Source: Clostridiales bacterium (GTDB lineage: Bacteria > Bacillota > Clostridia > Lachnospirales > Lachnospiraceae). Taken from it: a stretch of DNA of 36,114 nt. The DNA lies in the NCBI GenBank assembly GCA_012839235.1, contig DUNS01000077.1:1-36114 (forward strand), given 5' to 3'. The notes beneath the pieces were generated by a model. The model had not been told where the DNA came from. It searched no databases and worked only from the letters and a program-made list of their open reading frames with translations. A program made the position numbers and the translations under genes. Position 1 is the first letter of the stretch; every line of letters begins with the position of its first letter. Positions 15,046 through 23,761 of the stretch are shown here, one piece after another.

Positions 15046-16329
15046 ATGCGGACATTAAGGACTTTAAAAGTCGCATTGTGTTGTGTGGCTGGAACATTAC
15101 TTCTATCTATACCAACAGCATCTGCATATGCGGATGAAACATCAGCCCTAGAACAAGGTGTGGCTGGAATTACATACACTCTTGATACATATTATTATTC
15201 AGTGCCTAAAGATGAGGTGGTAACTGCTCAAAAGGCTTTATCTACTATATTAAAGACTGAGATTTTATCCCCATATAATAACTTGGGTGTATCTACTGCA
15301 TCAGAATATGTTAATGTTCGTAAAGATCCCACTACTGAAAGCGAGATTGTAGGTAAGCTATATCGTGGTAGTGCTGCTGATATAATTGAATACTTAGATG
15401 GTGATTGGGTTAAGATTGTATCTGGTGAGGTTGAAGGTTACATAGCATCCAATTATCTTGCCATTGGTAGGGAAGCAGAAGACATGGTAGAAGAATATGC
15501 TAAAATTTATGCTACTGTTAGAACAACAACTTTAAATGTTAGGCAGAAACCAACAACGGAATCAAAGATACTTACTCAGATTCCTGACGGTGAAACCTAT
15601 ATGGTTGTTAAGGACCATGGGGAATGGGTAGAGATTTTGCTAGGACAGGATGATGATACTGGTAATGAGTATACTGGTTTTCTAGCTAAAAGATACAATG
15701 GTCAGGAACTTATAGAAATAGATGTGGAATTTAAAGTTGCTATATCTAGGGAAGAAGAAGCAGCTATAAAGGCAGCTCAGGAAGCAGCAGAACGGGCTGA
15801 AAGAGAAAGACTTGAAAAATTAGCACAAGAAAAAGCGGAACGTGAAAGAAGAGAGGCTGCTGCTGCGAAAGCAGAAAAGGAGAGAAAAGCTTCTGAAGCT
15901 GACAAGAAAGAAACCTCTACTCCTAAGCCTTCAAAACCCTCTGGTAATTCATCCGGACGAGCACAGGAAATTGTTACATATGCCCAAAAGTTTGTTGGGA
16001 ATCCTTATGTTTGGGGCGGTACAAGCTTAACAAGAGGAGCGGACTGTTCTGGATTTGTATGGAGGATATATTCAGACTTTGGATATGGAGATGTATTTAA
16101 AAGAATGTCTTCTGCTGATATAGCAAGCTCTGTGGGTAGAAAGGTAAGTGTTAGTGAGAGGCAACCAGGGGATCTGATTTTTTATGCTAGCAGTTCTGGT
16201 CGTGTTAACCATGTGGCATTGTATATTGGTAATGATAAAATTGTTCATGCTGCCAATAAAAATCAGGGTATTATAACCTCAAAATATAATTATAGAAATG
16301 TATATAGAGTAAGAAGAATATTAGACTGA
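15046..16329 (+). CDS. secreted SH3-domain NlpC/P60 peptidoglycan hydrolase
   Basis: The 427-residue protein is a cell-wall endopeptidase. The N-terminus is a signal peptide (about residues 5-28, ending TASAYA). Two bacterial SH3 domains follow: about 86-140 (YVNVRKDPTTESEIVGKL...GYIASNYL) and 165-225 (TLNVRQKPTTESKIL). A long Glu/Lys/Ala coiled coil (about 237-295) and a Ser/Pro/Lys linker lead to the NlpC/P60 domain. The catalytic Cys is at 334 (GADCSGFV) and His at 389 (RVNHVALYIG), with IVHAANK after. ATG at 15046 is chosen for GGGAGG before it; a longer frame starts at 15013. It stands behind a strong promoter with twin operator-like repeats. Confidence 0.92.
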   Translation: MRTLRTLKVALCCVAGTLLLSIPTASAYADETSALEQGVAGITYTLDTYYYSVPKDEVVTAQKALSTILKTEILSPYNNLGVSTASEYVNVRKDPTTESEIVGKLYRGSAADIIEYLDGDWVKIVSGEVEGYIASNYLAIGREAEDMVEEYAKIYATVRTTTLNVRQKPTTESKILTQIPDGETYMVVKDHGEWVEILLGQDDDTGNEYTGFLAKRYNGQELIEIDVEFKVAISREEEAAIKAAQEAAERAERERLEKLAQEKAERERREAAAAKAEKERKASEADKKETSTPKPSKPSGNSSGRAQEIVTYAQKFVGNPYVWGGTSLTRGADCSGFVWRIYSDFGYGDVFKRMSSADIASSVGRKVSVSERQPGDLIFYASSSGRVNHVALYIGNDKIVHAANKNQGIITSKYNYRNVYRVRRILD

Positions 16330-16337
16330 TTTAATTA

Positions 16338-16391
16338 GGGGCTTTTGCAAAATAGCTAAATAGGCTATGGTGCAAAGGCTCCTTCTTTCTT
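16338..16391 (+). terminator. terminator after the NlpC/P60 gene
   Basis: GGGGCTTTTGCA (16338-16349) pairs with TGCAAAGGCTCC (16371-16382), with ATAGC/GCTAT inside, and TTCTTTCTT follows. The T-run is broken, so strength is uncertain. Confidence 0.7.
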
Positions 16392-16507
16392 ATGGCTTAT
16401 TATTTTTGTTGGAATAGATGGATTTATATGGTAAAATGTATGAGGGTAGCAATAGATTATTTAAATATCGGAGAAGGGATGGTTTTCATATGCAGGGGAA
16501 GGATAAT

Positions 16508-16867
16508 ATGGATAGGCGTCGATATAAGAGATTACCAATTGATATACGTCTAGAAGTAGATGAGATATTTAAGCAGGATTATGTGGTAATCAAAGATATT
16601 AATGCTTCAGCATTCGTTTTTGATATATCAAGAAGTGGTATTGGTTTTATATGCGAGACAGAATTGCCAGTTGGCTATTATTTTAGAGCATACATAAACC
16701 TAGGTGAGGGAGATTTTTTCCATGTTGTAATTAGAATAATAAGAGTCACTACATCTGAATTTCATAGATATATATATGGAGCAGAATTTGTTGGACTGGC
16801 TCCTTTCTTAGCAGACAAAGTGGATAAGTATGAAAAGAAATTAAAGCTAAGTAATGAAGCTGAATAA
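16508..16867 (+). CDS. PilZ-domain protein
   Basis: PilZ domains bind cyclic-di-GMP. The 119-residue protein carries the classical binding motif: RRRYKRLP (RxxxR, residues 3-10) and, after some twenty residues, DISRSGIGF (the D/NxSxxG segment). ATG at 16508 follows GGGGAAGG with 5-6 bases spacing; in-frame ATGs at 16490 and 16418 are possible, and 16490 also has a GAAGGGA site. No partner domain is attached, so it is a stand-alone receiver of the second messenger. In a flagellated clostridium a role in motility or cell surface control is plausible but unproven. It ends in a strong terminator at 16919-16975. Confidence 0.85.
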   Translation: MDRRRYKRLPIDIRLEVDEIFKQDYVVIKDINASAFVFDISRSGIGFICETELPVGYYFRAYINLGEGDFFHVVIRIIRVTTSEFHRYIYGAEFVGLAPFLADKVDKYEKKLKLSNEAE

Positions 16868-16918
16868 ATTATCATAATACTTAAATTTTATGCATATAAG
16901 GATGAATAATATATAATA

Positions 16919-16975
16919 CAGGCTAATCTTGAAATAAGTGATTTTAATCTATATTTCAAGTCGAGCCTGTTTTTT
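16919..16975 (+). terminator. terminator after the PilZ gene
   Basis: CAGGCT (16919-16924) pairs with AGCCTG (16964-16969), and CTTGAAAT (16928-16935) with ATTTCAAG (16953-16960). Six Ts follow directly. Confidence 0.88.
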
Positions 16976-17219
16976 AGTTGTTATCATAATCAGAAAGCCC
17001 AACATATTGTGTCCCTAATAATATGGGTTATTTTGATTGAATATTCTAAAAAGTTCGAAAATTGAATGAATTATGTTAAATGTTTTTCAATATTTATAAG
17101 AGAAGTTATATGCAAAAGGCCTATTGACAAACTTGGCATTATACAAAATGCACAAAGAGTAAGAAAGAACTTACAATAAATGTATATATATATAGGGGCA
17201 CATATAAACAATAAAAAAG

Positions 17220-17290
17220 TTATCCACATTAAAACACCCCGAATTTCAAAAGAAATAAAGTTATACACGGCTTTATCCACATTATCAACA
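17220..17290 (+). promoter_or_regulatory. DnaA-box cluster
   Basis: Four 9-mers on the same strand: TTATCCACA (17220-17228, consensus), TTATACACG (17261-17269, one change from TTATACACA), TTATCCACA (17273-17281, consensus) and TTATCAACA (17282-17290, one change), the last two abutting. A weaker TTATACAAA sits at 17139-17147. An AT-rich tract lies just upstream. It is not the normal oriC neighbourhood (no dnaA or dnaN here). Confidence 0.6.
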
Positions 17291-17560
17291 ATTATAAACT
17301 ACTCTTGTCGCATGGATAAAACCATGTCAATATCGAAAATCCGTTTTGTAACTTATTATAGGATGACACGATTCTACAAAGAATTCTTGTATTTAGGCTC
17401 TTTTTTTAATTGTCGGATAATAGGAGTAAGTACGACTATATTTGTATAAAGATATTGCTATTTGACGAAATAAATAAAGATTATATAATATTCATGGCAT
17501 AAAATGTAAAAAGTGAATATTTTCAAATCTTAATAAGCATTTAATGAAATATAATGTTGC

Positions 17561-17613
17561 TTGTCACATTTTTGTCACCATGATATAATAAAGTTAGCAA
17601 TACTAATGCTAAC
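17561..17613 (+). promoter_or_regulatory. SigA promoter and leader hairpin for hpf
   Basis: TTGTCA (17561-17566), a 17-base spacer and TATAAT (17584-17589) form a good promoter; TTGTCAC is repeated at 17572. Right at the expected start of the RNA lies a hairpin, GTTAGC/GCTAAC (17593-17598 with 17608-17613), ahead of the AAAAGGAG site. Confidence 0.75.
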
Positions 17614-17638
17614 AATAAAGAGAAAAGGAGTGAGCATT

Positions 17639-18166
17639 ATGCGATATATCATCAGTGGCAAGAACATGGATGTAACTGAAGGACTAAAGACAGCCGTTTA
17701 TGAAAAGATTGGTAAGCTAGAGAGATACTTTACACCTGATACTGAGGTACACGTAACATTAAGCGCTGAAAAGGGAAGGCAAAAGATTGAGGTTACCATA
17801 CCGGTAAAGGGTAATATTATAAGAGCAGAGCAAACAAGTAGTGATTTATATGTTTCAATTGATTTGGTAGAAGAGATTATTGAACGCCAGTTAAGAAAAT
17901 ATAAGACTAGAATTTTAGACCATAAGCATGCCTCATCTAATTTTAATCAGAAGTATATGGATGATGAATATGAGGAAGATGATAGTATTGAAATTGTAAA
18001 AACTAAGAAATTTGCGATAAAACCCATGGATCCAGAAGAGGCTTGCGTGCAGATGGAACTCCTTGGACATAGTTTTTTTGTATTTCGCAATTCTCAAACA
18101 GACGAGGTTAATGTTGTATATAAAAGAAAAGGTAATACCTATGGACTTATAGTTCCTGAGTATTAA
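17639..18166 (+). CDS. hpf: ribosome hibernation promoting factor, long form
   Basis: HPF binds the small subunit and, through its C-terminal domain, joins ribosomes into inactive 100S dimers in slow growth. The 175-residue product is the long form: an N-terminal S30AE domain (MRYIISGKNMDVTEGLK...YVSIDLVEEIIERQLRK, residues 1-85), a charged linker with acidic residues (DDEYEEDD), and the C-terminal dimerisation domain (KPMDPEEACVQMELLGHSFFVFRNSQTDEVNVVYKRKGNTYGLI). ATG at 17639 is the real start: AAAAGGAGTGAG precedes it, while the longer frame from 17561 lacks such a site. The gene has its own promoter and terminator and precedes secA, a common firmicute order. Confidence 0.96.
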   Translation: MRYIISGKNMDVTEGLKTAVYEKIGKLERYFTPDTEVHVTLSAEKGRQKIEVTIPVKGNIIRAEQTSSDLYVSIDLVEEIIERQLRKYKTRILDHKHASSNFNQKYMDDEYEEDDSIEIVKTKKFAIKPMDPEEACVQMELLGHSFFVFRNSQTDEVNVVYKRKGNTYGLIVPEY

Positions 18167-18194
18167 TAAGGATCGAAATAAGAGTTTTGGTTCT

Positions 18195-18228
18195 CGCCTC
18201 TAGATTAAGAATCTAGAGGCGGTTTTTT
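18195..18228 (+). terminator. terminator after hpf
   Basis: CGCCTCTAGATT (18195-18206) and AATCTAGAGGCG (18210-18221) form a perfect 12-bp stem with a three-base loop, followed by GTTTTTT. Confidence 0.95.
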
Positions 18229-18302
18229 ACAGATAAAAGCCAAATATTTCATAATAATCCAACAATTTGTCTGTTGGTAAAGGCCCATAGGTTAAATTTA
18301 AG

Positions 18303-18331
18303 TTGAATAGTATAAGCTTAAATGCTACAAT
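18303..18331 (+). promoter_or_regulatory. promoter for secA
   Basis: TTGAAT (18303-18308), a 17-base spacer and TACAAT (18326-18331) lie about 50 bases upstream of the secA ATG. A hairpin CCAACA/TGTTGG lies just before (about 18259-18277). Confidence 0.6.
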
Positions 18332-18383
18332 ACTAGGTGATTGATTATAGATATTATATGGAAGAGTACAGGAGTGAATAAGA

Positions 18384-20954
18384 ATGGGATTACTTGAAAA
18401 GATTTTTGGGACTCATAGTGAACGAGAAGTCAAAAGAGTCTTACCGATCGTTGATAAAATTGAAGCACTCGAACCAGACATGCAAAAACTTACCGATGAC
18501 GAATTAAGAGGTAAAACAGACCAGTTTAAGAATAGACTATTAAATGGAGAAACTTTAGATGATATACTTCCAGAGGCATATGCTGTTGTAAGGGAAGCTG
18601 CTAAAAGAGTTTTAGGAATGAGGCATTACCGTGTTCAGCTTATTGGTGGTGTAATATTACACCAAGGTAGAATTACTGAGATGCGTACAGGGGAGGGTAA
18701 AACCTTAGTTGCAACTTTACCAGCATATTTGAATGCTCTTGAAGGTAAAGGTGTTCACATTGTTACAGTTAATGATTATTTGGCAAAGCGTGACTCGGAA
18801 TGGATGGGTAAGGTTCATGAATTTCTTGGACTTAGGGTTGGCGTAATACTTAATAGTATGGACAAGGAAGAACGACGTGATGCCTATGAATGTGATATTA
18901 CTTATGCTACCAATAATGAGTTAGGCTTTGACTACCTAAGAGATAACATGGTTATCTACAAAGAGCAATTAGTACAGAGAGACCTCCATTATGCGATAAT
19001 TGATGAGGTTGACTCCGTTCTAATTGATGAAGCAAGAACACCACTTATTATTTCTGGCCAAAGCGGTAAATCTACAGAGTTATATAGAGTATGCGATATA
19101 TTAGCTAGACAGCTAACCAAGGGAAAAGAAAGTGCAGAATTGACTAAGATGGCTGCCCTCATGAAGGAAGAGATCGAGGAAGAGGGAGATTTTATAGTCA
19201 ATGAAAAGGAGAAAAACGTACATTTAACAGAAGAGGGTGTTAAAAGGGTAGAGCAGTTCTTCCAGATTGAGAATCTTGCTGATCCTGAAAACCTTGAGAT
19301 ACAGCATAATATCATTCTTGCTCTTAGAGCTCATAATCTGATGTTTAGGGATAAGGATTATGTGGTTAAGGATGATGAAGTGTTAATAGTTGATGAGTTT
19401 ACTGGACGTATTATGCCAGGTAGACGCTATAGTGATGGTTTACATCAGGCAATAGAGGCTAAAGAAAATGTTAAGGTTAAAAGGGAAAGTAAAACTCTGG
19501 CTACAGTTACATTCCAGAATTTCTTTAATAAGTATACAAAAAAATGTGGTATGACTGGTACTGCCATTACAGAAGAGGAAGAGTTTAGAGAAATCTATGG
19601 AATGGATGTTATTGAAGTTCCTACTAATAAGCCGGTAATTCGTATTGACCATCAGGATACGGTTTATAAAACTAGAGAAGAAAAATTAAAAGCAATAATT
19701 GAGGATATAATTGAGTCCAACAAGAAAGGACAGCCAGTTTTGGTTGGTACAATTACAATTGAATCTTCAGAGGAGATCAGCTATATTCTTAAAAAGAAAA
19801 ATATTCCCCATAAGGTCTTAAATGCTAAATTTCACGAAATGGAAGCAGAGATTGTAGCAGATGCAGGTCAGTTGGGTTCTGTAACCATTGCAACCAATAT
19901 GGCCGGTCGTGGTACGGATATTAAATTAGGTGAAGGGGTTATTGAAGTTGGGGGGCTTAAGATAATTGGTACAGAGAGACATGAGGCCCGCCGTATAGAT
20001 AATCAGCTTCGAGGTCGTGCTGGTAGACAGGGAGACCCTGGTGAATCTAGATTCTATATTTCCTTAGAAGATGATCTGATGCGTCTTTTTGGATCTGAGC
20101 GATTGATGACTATGTTTAACTCTTTAGGTATTGCTGAAGGTGAGCAGATACAACATAAGATGCTTTCTAATGCTATTGAGAAAGCGCAAAAGAGAATTGA
20201 GAGCAATAACTTTGGAATTCGTAAAAATTTATTGGAATATGATCAGGTTAATAATGAACAAAGAGAAGTTATCTACGGAGAACGTCGTAAGGTATTAGAT
20301 GGGGAAAGTATGCGAGATACCATCTACCGTATGATTACAGATACAGTAGAAGCTTATGTTAATTCCACAATCGGTGATGATCAGTCTCCAGCAGATTGGA
20401 ATATTGATGAATTAAATAATAACTTATTAACTATATTCCCATTACCTAGGATAGAAATTTCTGAAGATAAGTTAAAAACGATTAAAAGAAACGATCTACT
20501 CCAAAAACTAAAGGAAGATGCTGTTAAGTATTATGAAGCTAAGGAAGCTGAGTTCCCAGAAGTTGAGCATATTAGAGAACTTGAACGAGTAATTTTATTA
20601 AAGGTAATCGATCGTAAGTGGATGGATCATATAGATGATATGGACCAACTACGTCAGGGTATTGGTCTACAGGCCTATGGACAACGTCAACCGATTATAG
20701 AGTACAAGTTCCAAGGTTTTGAAATGTTTGAAGCTATGACAGCTGCGATTCGAGAGGATACAGTTAAGGCTCTTATGCATGTGAAGGTAGAGCAGAAGGT
20801 AGAGAGAGAGCAAGTTGCTAAGGTAACTGGTACAAATCGTGATGAAAGTGCCAATACCCCTGTAAAAAGAACTAGTAAGAAGATTCAACCTAATGATCCA
20901 TGTCCCTGCGAAAGTGGTCGTAAGTATAAGCATTGTCATGGAAGGAATGTATAA
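18384..20954 (+). CDS. secA: preprotein translocase ATPase SecA
   Basis: SecA pushes unfolded preproteins through SecYEG using ATP. The 856 residues match the family. Nucleotide-binding motifs are MRTGEGKT (Lys at 106) and the DEVD box (from residue 207, [20 protein letters not shown]). The second helicase half has [13 protein letters not shown] and [25 protein letters not shown]. The preprotein-binding and helical scaffold regions lie between. The last 20 residues form the SEC-C zinc tail, [17 protein letters not shown] is preceded by CAGGAGTG. It follows hpf behind its own promoter and precedes prfB by about 200 bases. No sign of a second accessory SecA2-type divergence. Confidence 0.98.
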   Translation: MGLLEKIFGTHSEREVKRVLPIVDKIEALEPDMQKLTDDELRGKTDQFKNRLLNGETLDDILPEAYAVVREAAKRVLGMRHYRVQLIGGVILHQGRITEMRTGEGKTLVATLPAYLNALEGKGVHIVTVNDYLAKRDSEWMGKVHEFLGLRVGVILNSMDKEERRDAYECDITYATNNELGFDYLRDNMVIYKEQLVQRDLHYAIIDEVDSVLIDEARTPLIISGQSGKSTELYRVCDILARQLTKGKESAELTKMAALMKEEIEEEGDFIVNEKEKNVHLTEEGVKRVEQFFQIENLADPENLEIQHNIILALRAHNLMFRDKDYVVKDDEVLIVDEFTGRIMPGRRYSDGLHQAIEAKENVKVKRESKTLATVTFQNFFNKYTKKCGMTGTAITEEEEFREIYGMDVIEVPTNKPVIRIDHQDTVYKTREEKLKAIIEDIIESNKKGQPVLVGTITIESSEEISYILKKKNIPHKVLNAKFHEMEAEIVADAGQLGSVTIATNMAGRGTDIKLGEGVIEVGGLKIIGTERHEARRIDNQLRGRAGRQGDPGESRFYISLEDDLMRLFGSERLMTMFNSLGIAEGEQIQHKMLSNAIEKAQKRIESNNFGIRKNLLEYDQVNNEQREVIYGERRKVLDGESMRDTIYRMITDTVEAYVNSTIGDDQSPADWNIDELNNNLLTIFPLPRIEISEDKLKTIKRNDLLQKLKEDAVKYYEAKEAEFPEVEHIRELERVILLKVIDRKWMDHIDDMDQLRQGIGLQAYGQRQPIIEYKFQGFEMFEAMTAAIREDTVKALMHVKVEQKVEREQVAKVTGTNRDESANTPVKRTSKKIQPNDPCPCESGRKYKHCHGRNV

Positions 20955-20964
20955 ACAAGATAAA

Positions 20965-21039
20965 TTGACAAGTCAATTTCCTTGTCATGAATAGTAATAA
21001 ACCAAGTGAATTCATGATTGTTATCATGTAATTCACTTG
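20965..21039. repeat. hairpins after secA
   Basis: TGACAAG/CTTGTCA (about 20966-20987) overlaps an alternative stem, AATTGAC/GTCAATT. Then CAAGTGAATT-CATGAT (21003-21018) pairs with ATCATG-T-AATTCACTTG (21023-21039). The second has the same AAGTGAATT arms as the tuf terminator and the hairpin at 3397. The T-run after it is weak (GATTTA). Confidence 0.55.
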
Positions 21040-21158
21040 ATTTATATGGGAAACAAAGGAAAAATGTAAATATCAAATATGAATTTGTATGAATTATTAT
21101 AAATTACTGTTGCATTATTATTAAAAGAAATGTATAATAACATGAAAGAGGTGGTACA

Positions 21159-22284
21159 GTGTTAGAATTAGATCAGTATAAATATACATTGAGCACATAC
21201 GAGCAACCATTAAGAGAAGTGGGGGATTCACTTTGACCTTGCCGGTAAGGATAATCGGATTAAGGAAATTGAATTAACCATGGAAGAACCCGGGTTTTGG
21301 GATAACACCGATAAGGCTCAAGGTCTTATGAAAGAGCTTAAAATCCTTAAAGACTCTGTTGAAACCTATAATCAACTAAAAACTAAATTTGAAGATGTTC
21401 AAACACTAATATTGATGGGATATGAAGAGAATGATGAAACCCTTATCCCAGAGATTAAGGAAGTACTAGAGGAATTCATAGATGCGTTGGAGGAATTAAA
21501 GCTTAGAACTTTATTATCCGATGAATATGATGACTGTAATGCTATACTTACCCTACATGCTGGGGCTGGTGGGACAGAAAGCTGTGATTGGGCGTCGATG
21601 CTTAGTCGAATGTATCAAAGATGGGCAGATAAAAAGGGATTTACAGTTGATATTCTTGATTTTCTGGATGGTGAAGAGGCCGGATTAAAGTCAATAACGA
21701 TGGAGATCAATGGAAACAATGCCTATGGCTATCTTAAGTCAGAAAGTGGAGTTCATCGTCTAGTAAGGATATCCCCTTTTAACGCAGCTGGAAAAAGGCA
21801 GACTTCTTTTGTTTCCTGCGATGTTATGCCCGATATTGAAGATGACTCAGGTATTGAGATCGATGATAAGGATTTAAGAATTGATACCTATCATGCCAGT
21901 GGAGCTGGTGGACAGCATGTCAACAAGACTTCTTCGGCTGTAAGAATTACTCATATACCAACGAATATCGTGGTACAATGTCAGAATGAAAGATCACAGT
22001 TACAGAATAAAGACAAGGCGATGCATATGCTGAAGGCTAAGCTTTATTTGATGAAACAAGAGGCCAATCTTGAGAAAATATCTGATATCCGTGGTGAAGT
22101 TAAGGAGATTGGATGGGGCAATCAAATCCGCTCATATGTTATGCAGCCATACACCATGGTTAAAGACCATAGAACCAATGAAGAAGTAGGTAATGTGACT
22201 AGTGTTTTAGATGGTAATATTGACCCATTTATTAATGGATATCTTAAGTGGAAAGCACAAAGGAAAAGTGAAGATATATCTTAG
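21159..22284 (+). CDS. prfB: peptide chain release factor 2, with programmed +1 frameshift
   Basis: RF2 ends translation at UGA and UAA. The gene has two frames: a 25-codon first part (GTG at 21159, LELDQYKYTL...GDSL) stops at TGA (21234-21236) after CTT, and a +1 slip onto CTT-T-GAC continues in the frame from 21235 (DLAGKDNRIKEIEL...). This is the well-known autoregulatory frameshift: low RF2 favours slippage. The upstream GGGGG (21221-21225) is the Shine-Dalgarno-like stimulator. The joined product is 374 residues, as expected. The stop-codon recognition motif SPF (ISPFNAAGKRQTSF) and the catalytic GGQ (residues 250-252, GAGGQHVNKTSSAVRITH) are intact. The frame starting at the later ATG (21280) alone would lack the N-terminus. 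It follows secA as in Bacillus. Confidence 0.95.
21221..21237 (+). promoter_or_regulatory. prfB frameshift site
   Basis: GGGGG (21221-21225), five bases, then CTT TGA C (21231-21237). The slippery CTT, in-frame TGA and trailing C are canonical. The gap from GGGGG to CTT is five bases here, two longer than the three in the Escherichia coli site as I recall it. Confidence 0.9.
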
Positions 22285-22325
22285 GATTCATAGGAGGGTA
22301 GTGTGAGGAAAAAGGCATCTTCACA

Positions 22326-22438
22326 CAGAAGAACTACGAAGTTCGCACATAGGTGCTAACTCCTTGTTCTTCCGCGTCTTTATTCAATCACAAATTTGTG
22401 CCTGCGGCCAAACTTTGCAGGCTATGAAGAAGGGATGG
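22326..22438 (+). repeat. composite leader repeat upstream of cheW (modules R3 and R4)
   Basis: Module R3 (22326-22375; GAAGAACTACGAAGTTCGCAC, GGTGCT, CTTGTTCTTCCG) matches 26055-26106 before hom. Module R4 (22384-22438; CAATCACAAATTTGTGCCTG, AAACTTTGCAG, GAAGAAGGGATGG) matches 32974-33030 before ribU. A hairpin GTGTGA/TTCACAC (around 22301-22326) precedes. The element ends at the ribosome binding site of cheW. Confidence 0.65.
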
Positions 22439-22443
22439 TTATT

Positions 22444-22905
22444 ATGGAAAGCACAAAACAGGCAATATTTAAGCTTGGGGACGATGTATATGGAATGGAC
22501 ATTATGAATATCAAATCAATTGAAAACCCAATACCTGTAGAGAAGGTTAAAAAAGCACCTGACAATATTATTGGAATGATTGATTTAAGAGGAGATAGAC
22601 TTCCTGTCTATAGTCTTCGAAGAAAATTCGGTCTAGAAGATAAAGAAACTGACGCTGATACAAGACTTCTGATTACTAACTCTAATAATATACCTATAGC
22701 TTATGAAGTAGATAAGATGGAAGAAATAACTGTACTTATGGAGGATCAGGTCCTTGACCAACCATCAATTTTTAAAAGCAACAATACTTCATATATGAAA
22801 GCAATAACAAAGAAAGATGATCGTTTGATAATTCTCATGGATGAAGATGGAATTCTGGCTGAGGATGAGAAAGAAAAAATCGGAGCACTTCTTAAAAAGA
22901 GCTAA
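22444..22905 (+). CDS. cheW: CheW-like chemotaxis coupling protein
   Basis: CheW links chemoreceptors to the CheA kinase. The 153-residue protein covers one CheW domain: KQAIFKLGDDVYGMDIMNIKSIENPIPVEKV at the start, then the conserved IIGMIDLRGDRLPVYSLRRKFGL (about residues 39-61), with TRLLITNSNNIPIAYEVDKMEEI and a late VLDQPSIF and LIILMDEDGIL. The start at 22444 is chosen because GAAGAAGGGATGG lies ahead of it; in-frame ATGs upstream sit inside or before that site. It has no che neighbours and lies 25 bases before a solute-binding lipoprotein gene, so a role in sensing through that transporter is conceivable, but it is inference. Confidence 0.9.
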   Translation: MESTKQAIFKLGDDVYGMDIMNIKSIENPIPVEKVKKAPDNIIGMIDLRGDRLPVYSLRRKFGLEDKETDADTRLLITNSNNIPIAYEVDKMEEITVLMEDQVLDQPSIFKSNNTSYMKAITKKDDRLIILMDEDGILAEDEKEKIGALLKKS

Positions 22906-22930
22906 TGCTCCTAATTAATTGGAGGTAATA

Positions 22931-23749
22931 ATGAAGAAATTATCGGTACTTTTTGTAATTTTAGTTATGATGACTGGAATCCTAGCAGCTTGTGGAACCA
23001 AGGAAGAGGGTAAAAAAGAAGGTCAAGATACTGTAGAAGAGAATGTAAAAGATGATGAGACTGAAGATAAAACTGATGCAGAAGAAAGCAATACAATTAT
23101 TGTTGGTACGGAAGCAGGATTTGCTCCTTACGAATACATGGTAGGTAATGATGTTGTTGGTATTGACATGGATATTTCTCAGGCTATAGCAGATGCTTTA
23201 GGGAAAGAACTTGTTATAAAGAACATGGAATTTGATGGAGCATTATTACAAGTACAACAGGGTACCATAGATTTTGTTGCAGCAGGAGTATCTGTTAGTG
23301 AAGAACGTAAAGAGGTAATGGATTTCTCTATAGACTACGTTGACTCTACTGAAGTGGTTTTAGTTAACAAAGAAAATCCAGCTGTAGCAAGTGTTGATGA
23401 TTTAGATGGTAAAGTTATTGGTGTTCAACAGGGTAATATTGCAGACTTTTATGTTGAAGCTAATATTGATGCCAAAGAAATCAAACGTTATTCAAAGTTT
23501 GCTCAAGCAGCTCAGGACTTAATCAATAATAAAATTGATTGTGTAGTAATGGATTTATACCCAGCCCAGGACTTGGTTGCAGCCAATGAAGAATTGATTA
23601 TTCTTGATGGTATATTATTTGAAGATAAGTATGCTATTGCTGTTCAAAAAGGTAATCAGGAATTATTAGATCAAATTAATGCTGTTATTCAAGAACTTAA
23701 AGATACTGGTAAAATTGAAGAGTTTACAGCAAATCATACAAATAATTAA
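22931..23749 (+). CDS. amino-acid ABC transporter substrate-binding lipoprotein
   Basis: This 272-residue protein is the extracytoplasmic receptor of a polar amino-acid importer (family 3 solute-binding). A signal peptide with lipobox LAAC (about residues 17-20) anchors it by lipidated Cys, followed by a long acidic Glu/Lys linker. The mature part begins TIIVGTEAGFAPYEYMVGNDVVGIDMDISQAIADALGK, with VAAGVSVSEERKEVMDFS and GKVIGVQQGNIADFYV, all family hallmarks. ATG at 22931 follows GGAGG at the ideal distance (an in-frame TTG at 22919 is out of place). The ligand cannot be read. A terminator-like hairpin separates it from the permease, which should leave it expressed more than the other two. 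Confidence 0.92.
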   Translation: MKKLSVLFVILVMMTGILAACGTKEEGKKEGQDTVEENVKDDETEDKTDAEESNTIIVGTEAGFAPYEYMVGNDVVGIDMDISQAIADALGKELVIKNMEFDGALLQVQQGTIDFVAAGVSVSEERKEVMDFSIDYVDSTEVVLVNKENPAVASVDDLDGKVIGVQQGNIADFYVEANIDAKEIKRYSKFAQAAQDLINNKIDCVVMDLYPAQDLVAANEELIILDGILFEDKYAIAVQKGNQELLDQINAVIQELKDTGKIEEFTANHTNN

Positions 23750-23761
23750 AATTGTAATTAA

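Larger units (their letters stand above)
16868..17638 (+). other. 770-base gene-free region between the PilZ gene and hpf
   Basis: No credible gene: small frames at 17071-17280 and 17180-17449 lack ribosome binding sites and recognisable content. The region contains the PilZ terminator (16919-16975), an AT-rich stretch with TATATATATA (about 17182-17193), a cluster of DnaA boxes (17220-17290), an imperfect inverted repeat around GAATTC (17374-17390) followed by a T-run, and the hpf promoter and leader hairpin (17561-17613). Confidence 0.6.

Noticed and set aside
17220-17290. Chromosomal origin oriC
   Set aside because: The usual neighbours (dnaA, dnaN, recF, gyrB, rpmH) are absent. Kept only as a DnaA-box cluster.
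17071-17449. Small open frames in the region upstream of hpf
   Set aside because: No ribosome binding site, repetitive AT-rich composition, and they overlap the DnaA boxes and lie on both strands.
17512-17530. CodY box before hpf
   Set aside because: The AT-rich GAATATTTTCAAATCTT differs from the CodY consensus at too many positions.
16868-17638. raiA-motif type structured RNA
   Set aside because: Such an RNA is known upstream of raiA/hpf genes in Firmicutes, but I saw only short hairpins and could not place its conserved parts by eye. A covariance search would decide.
21280-22284. prfB starting at the later ATG
   Set aside because: The upstream region encodes the RF2 N-terminus in two frames joined at CTT TGA C, so the true gene starts at 21159.
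22907-22924. Hairpin hiding the ribosome binding site of the solute-binding lipoprotein gene
   Set aside because: CTCC and GGAG could pair over an AT-rich loop, but the stem is just four pairs with mismatches beyond it.
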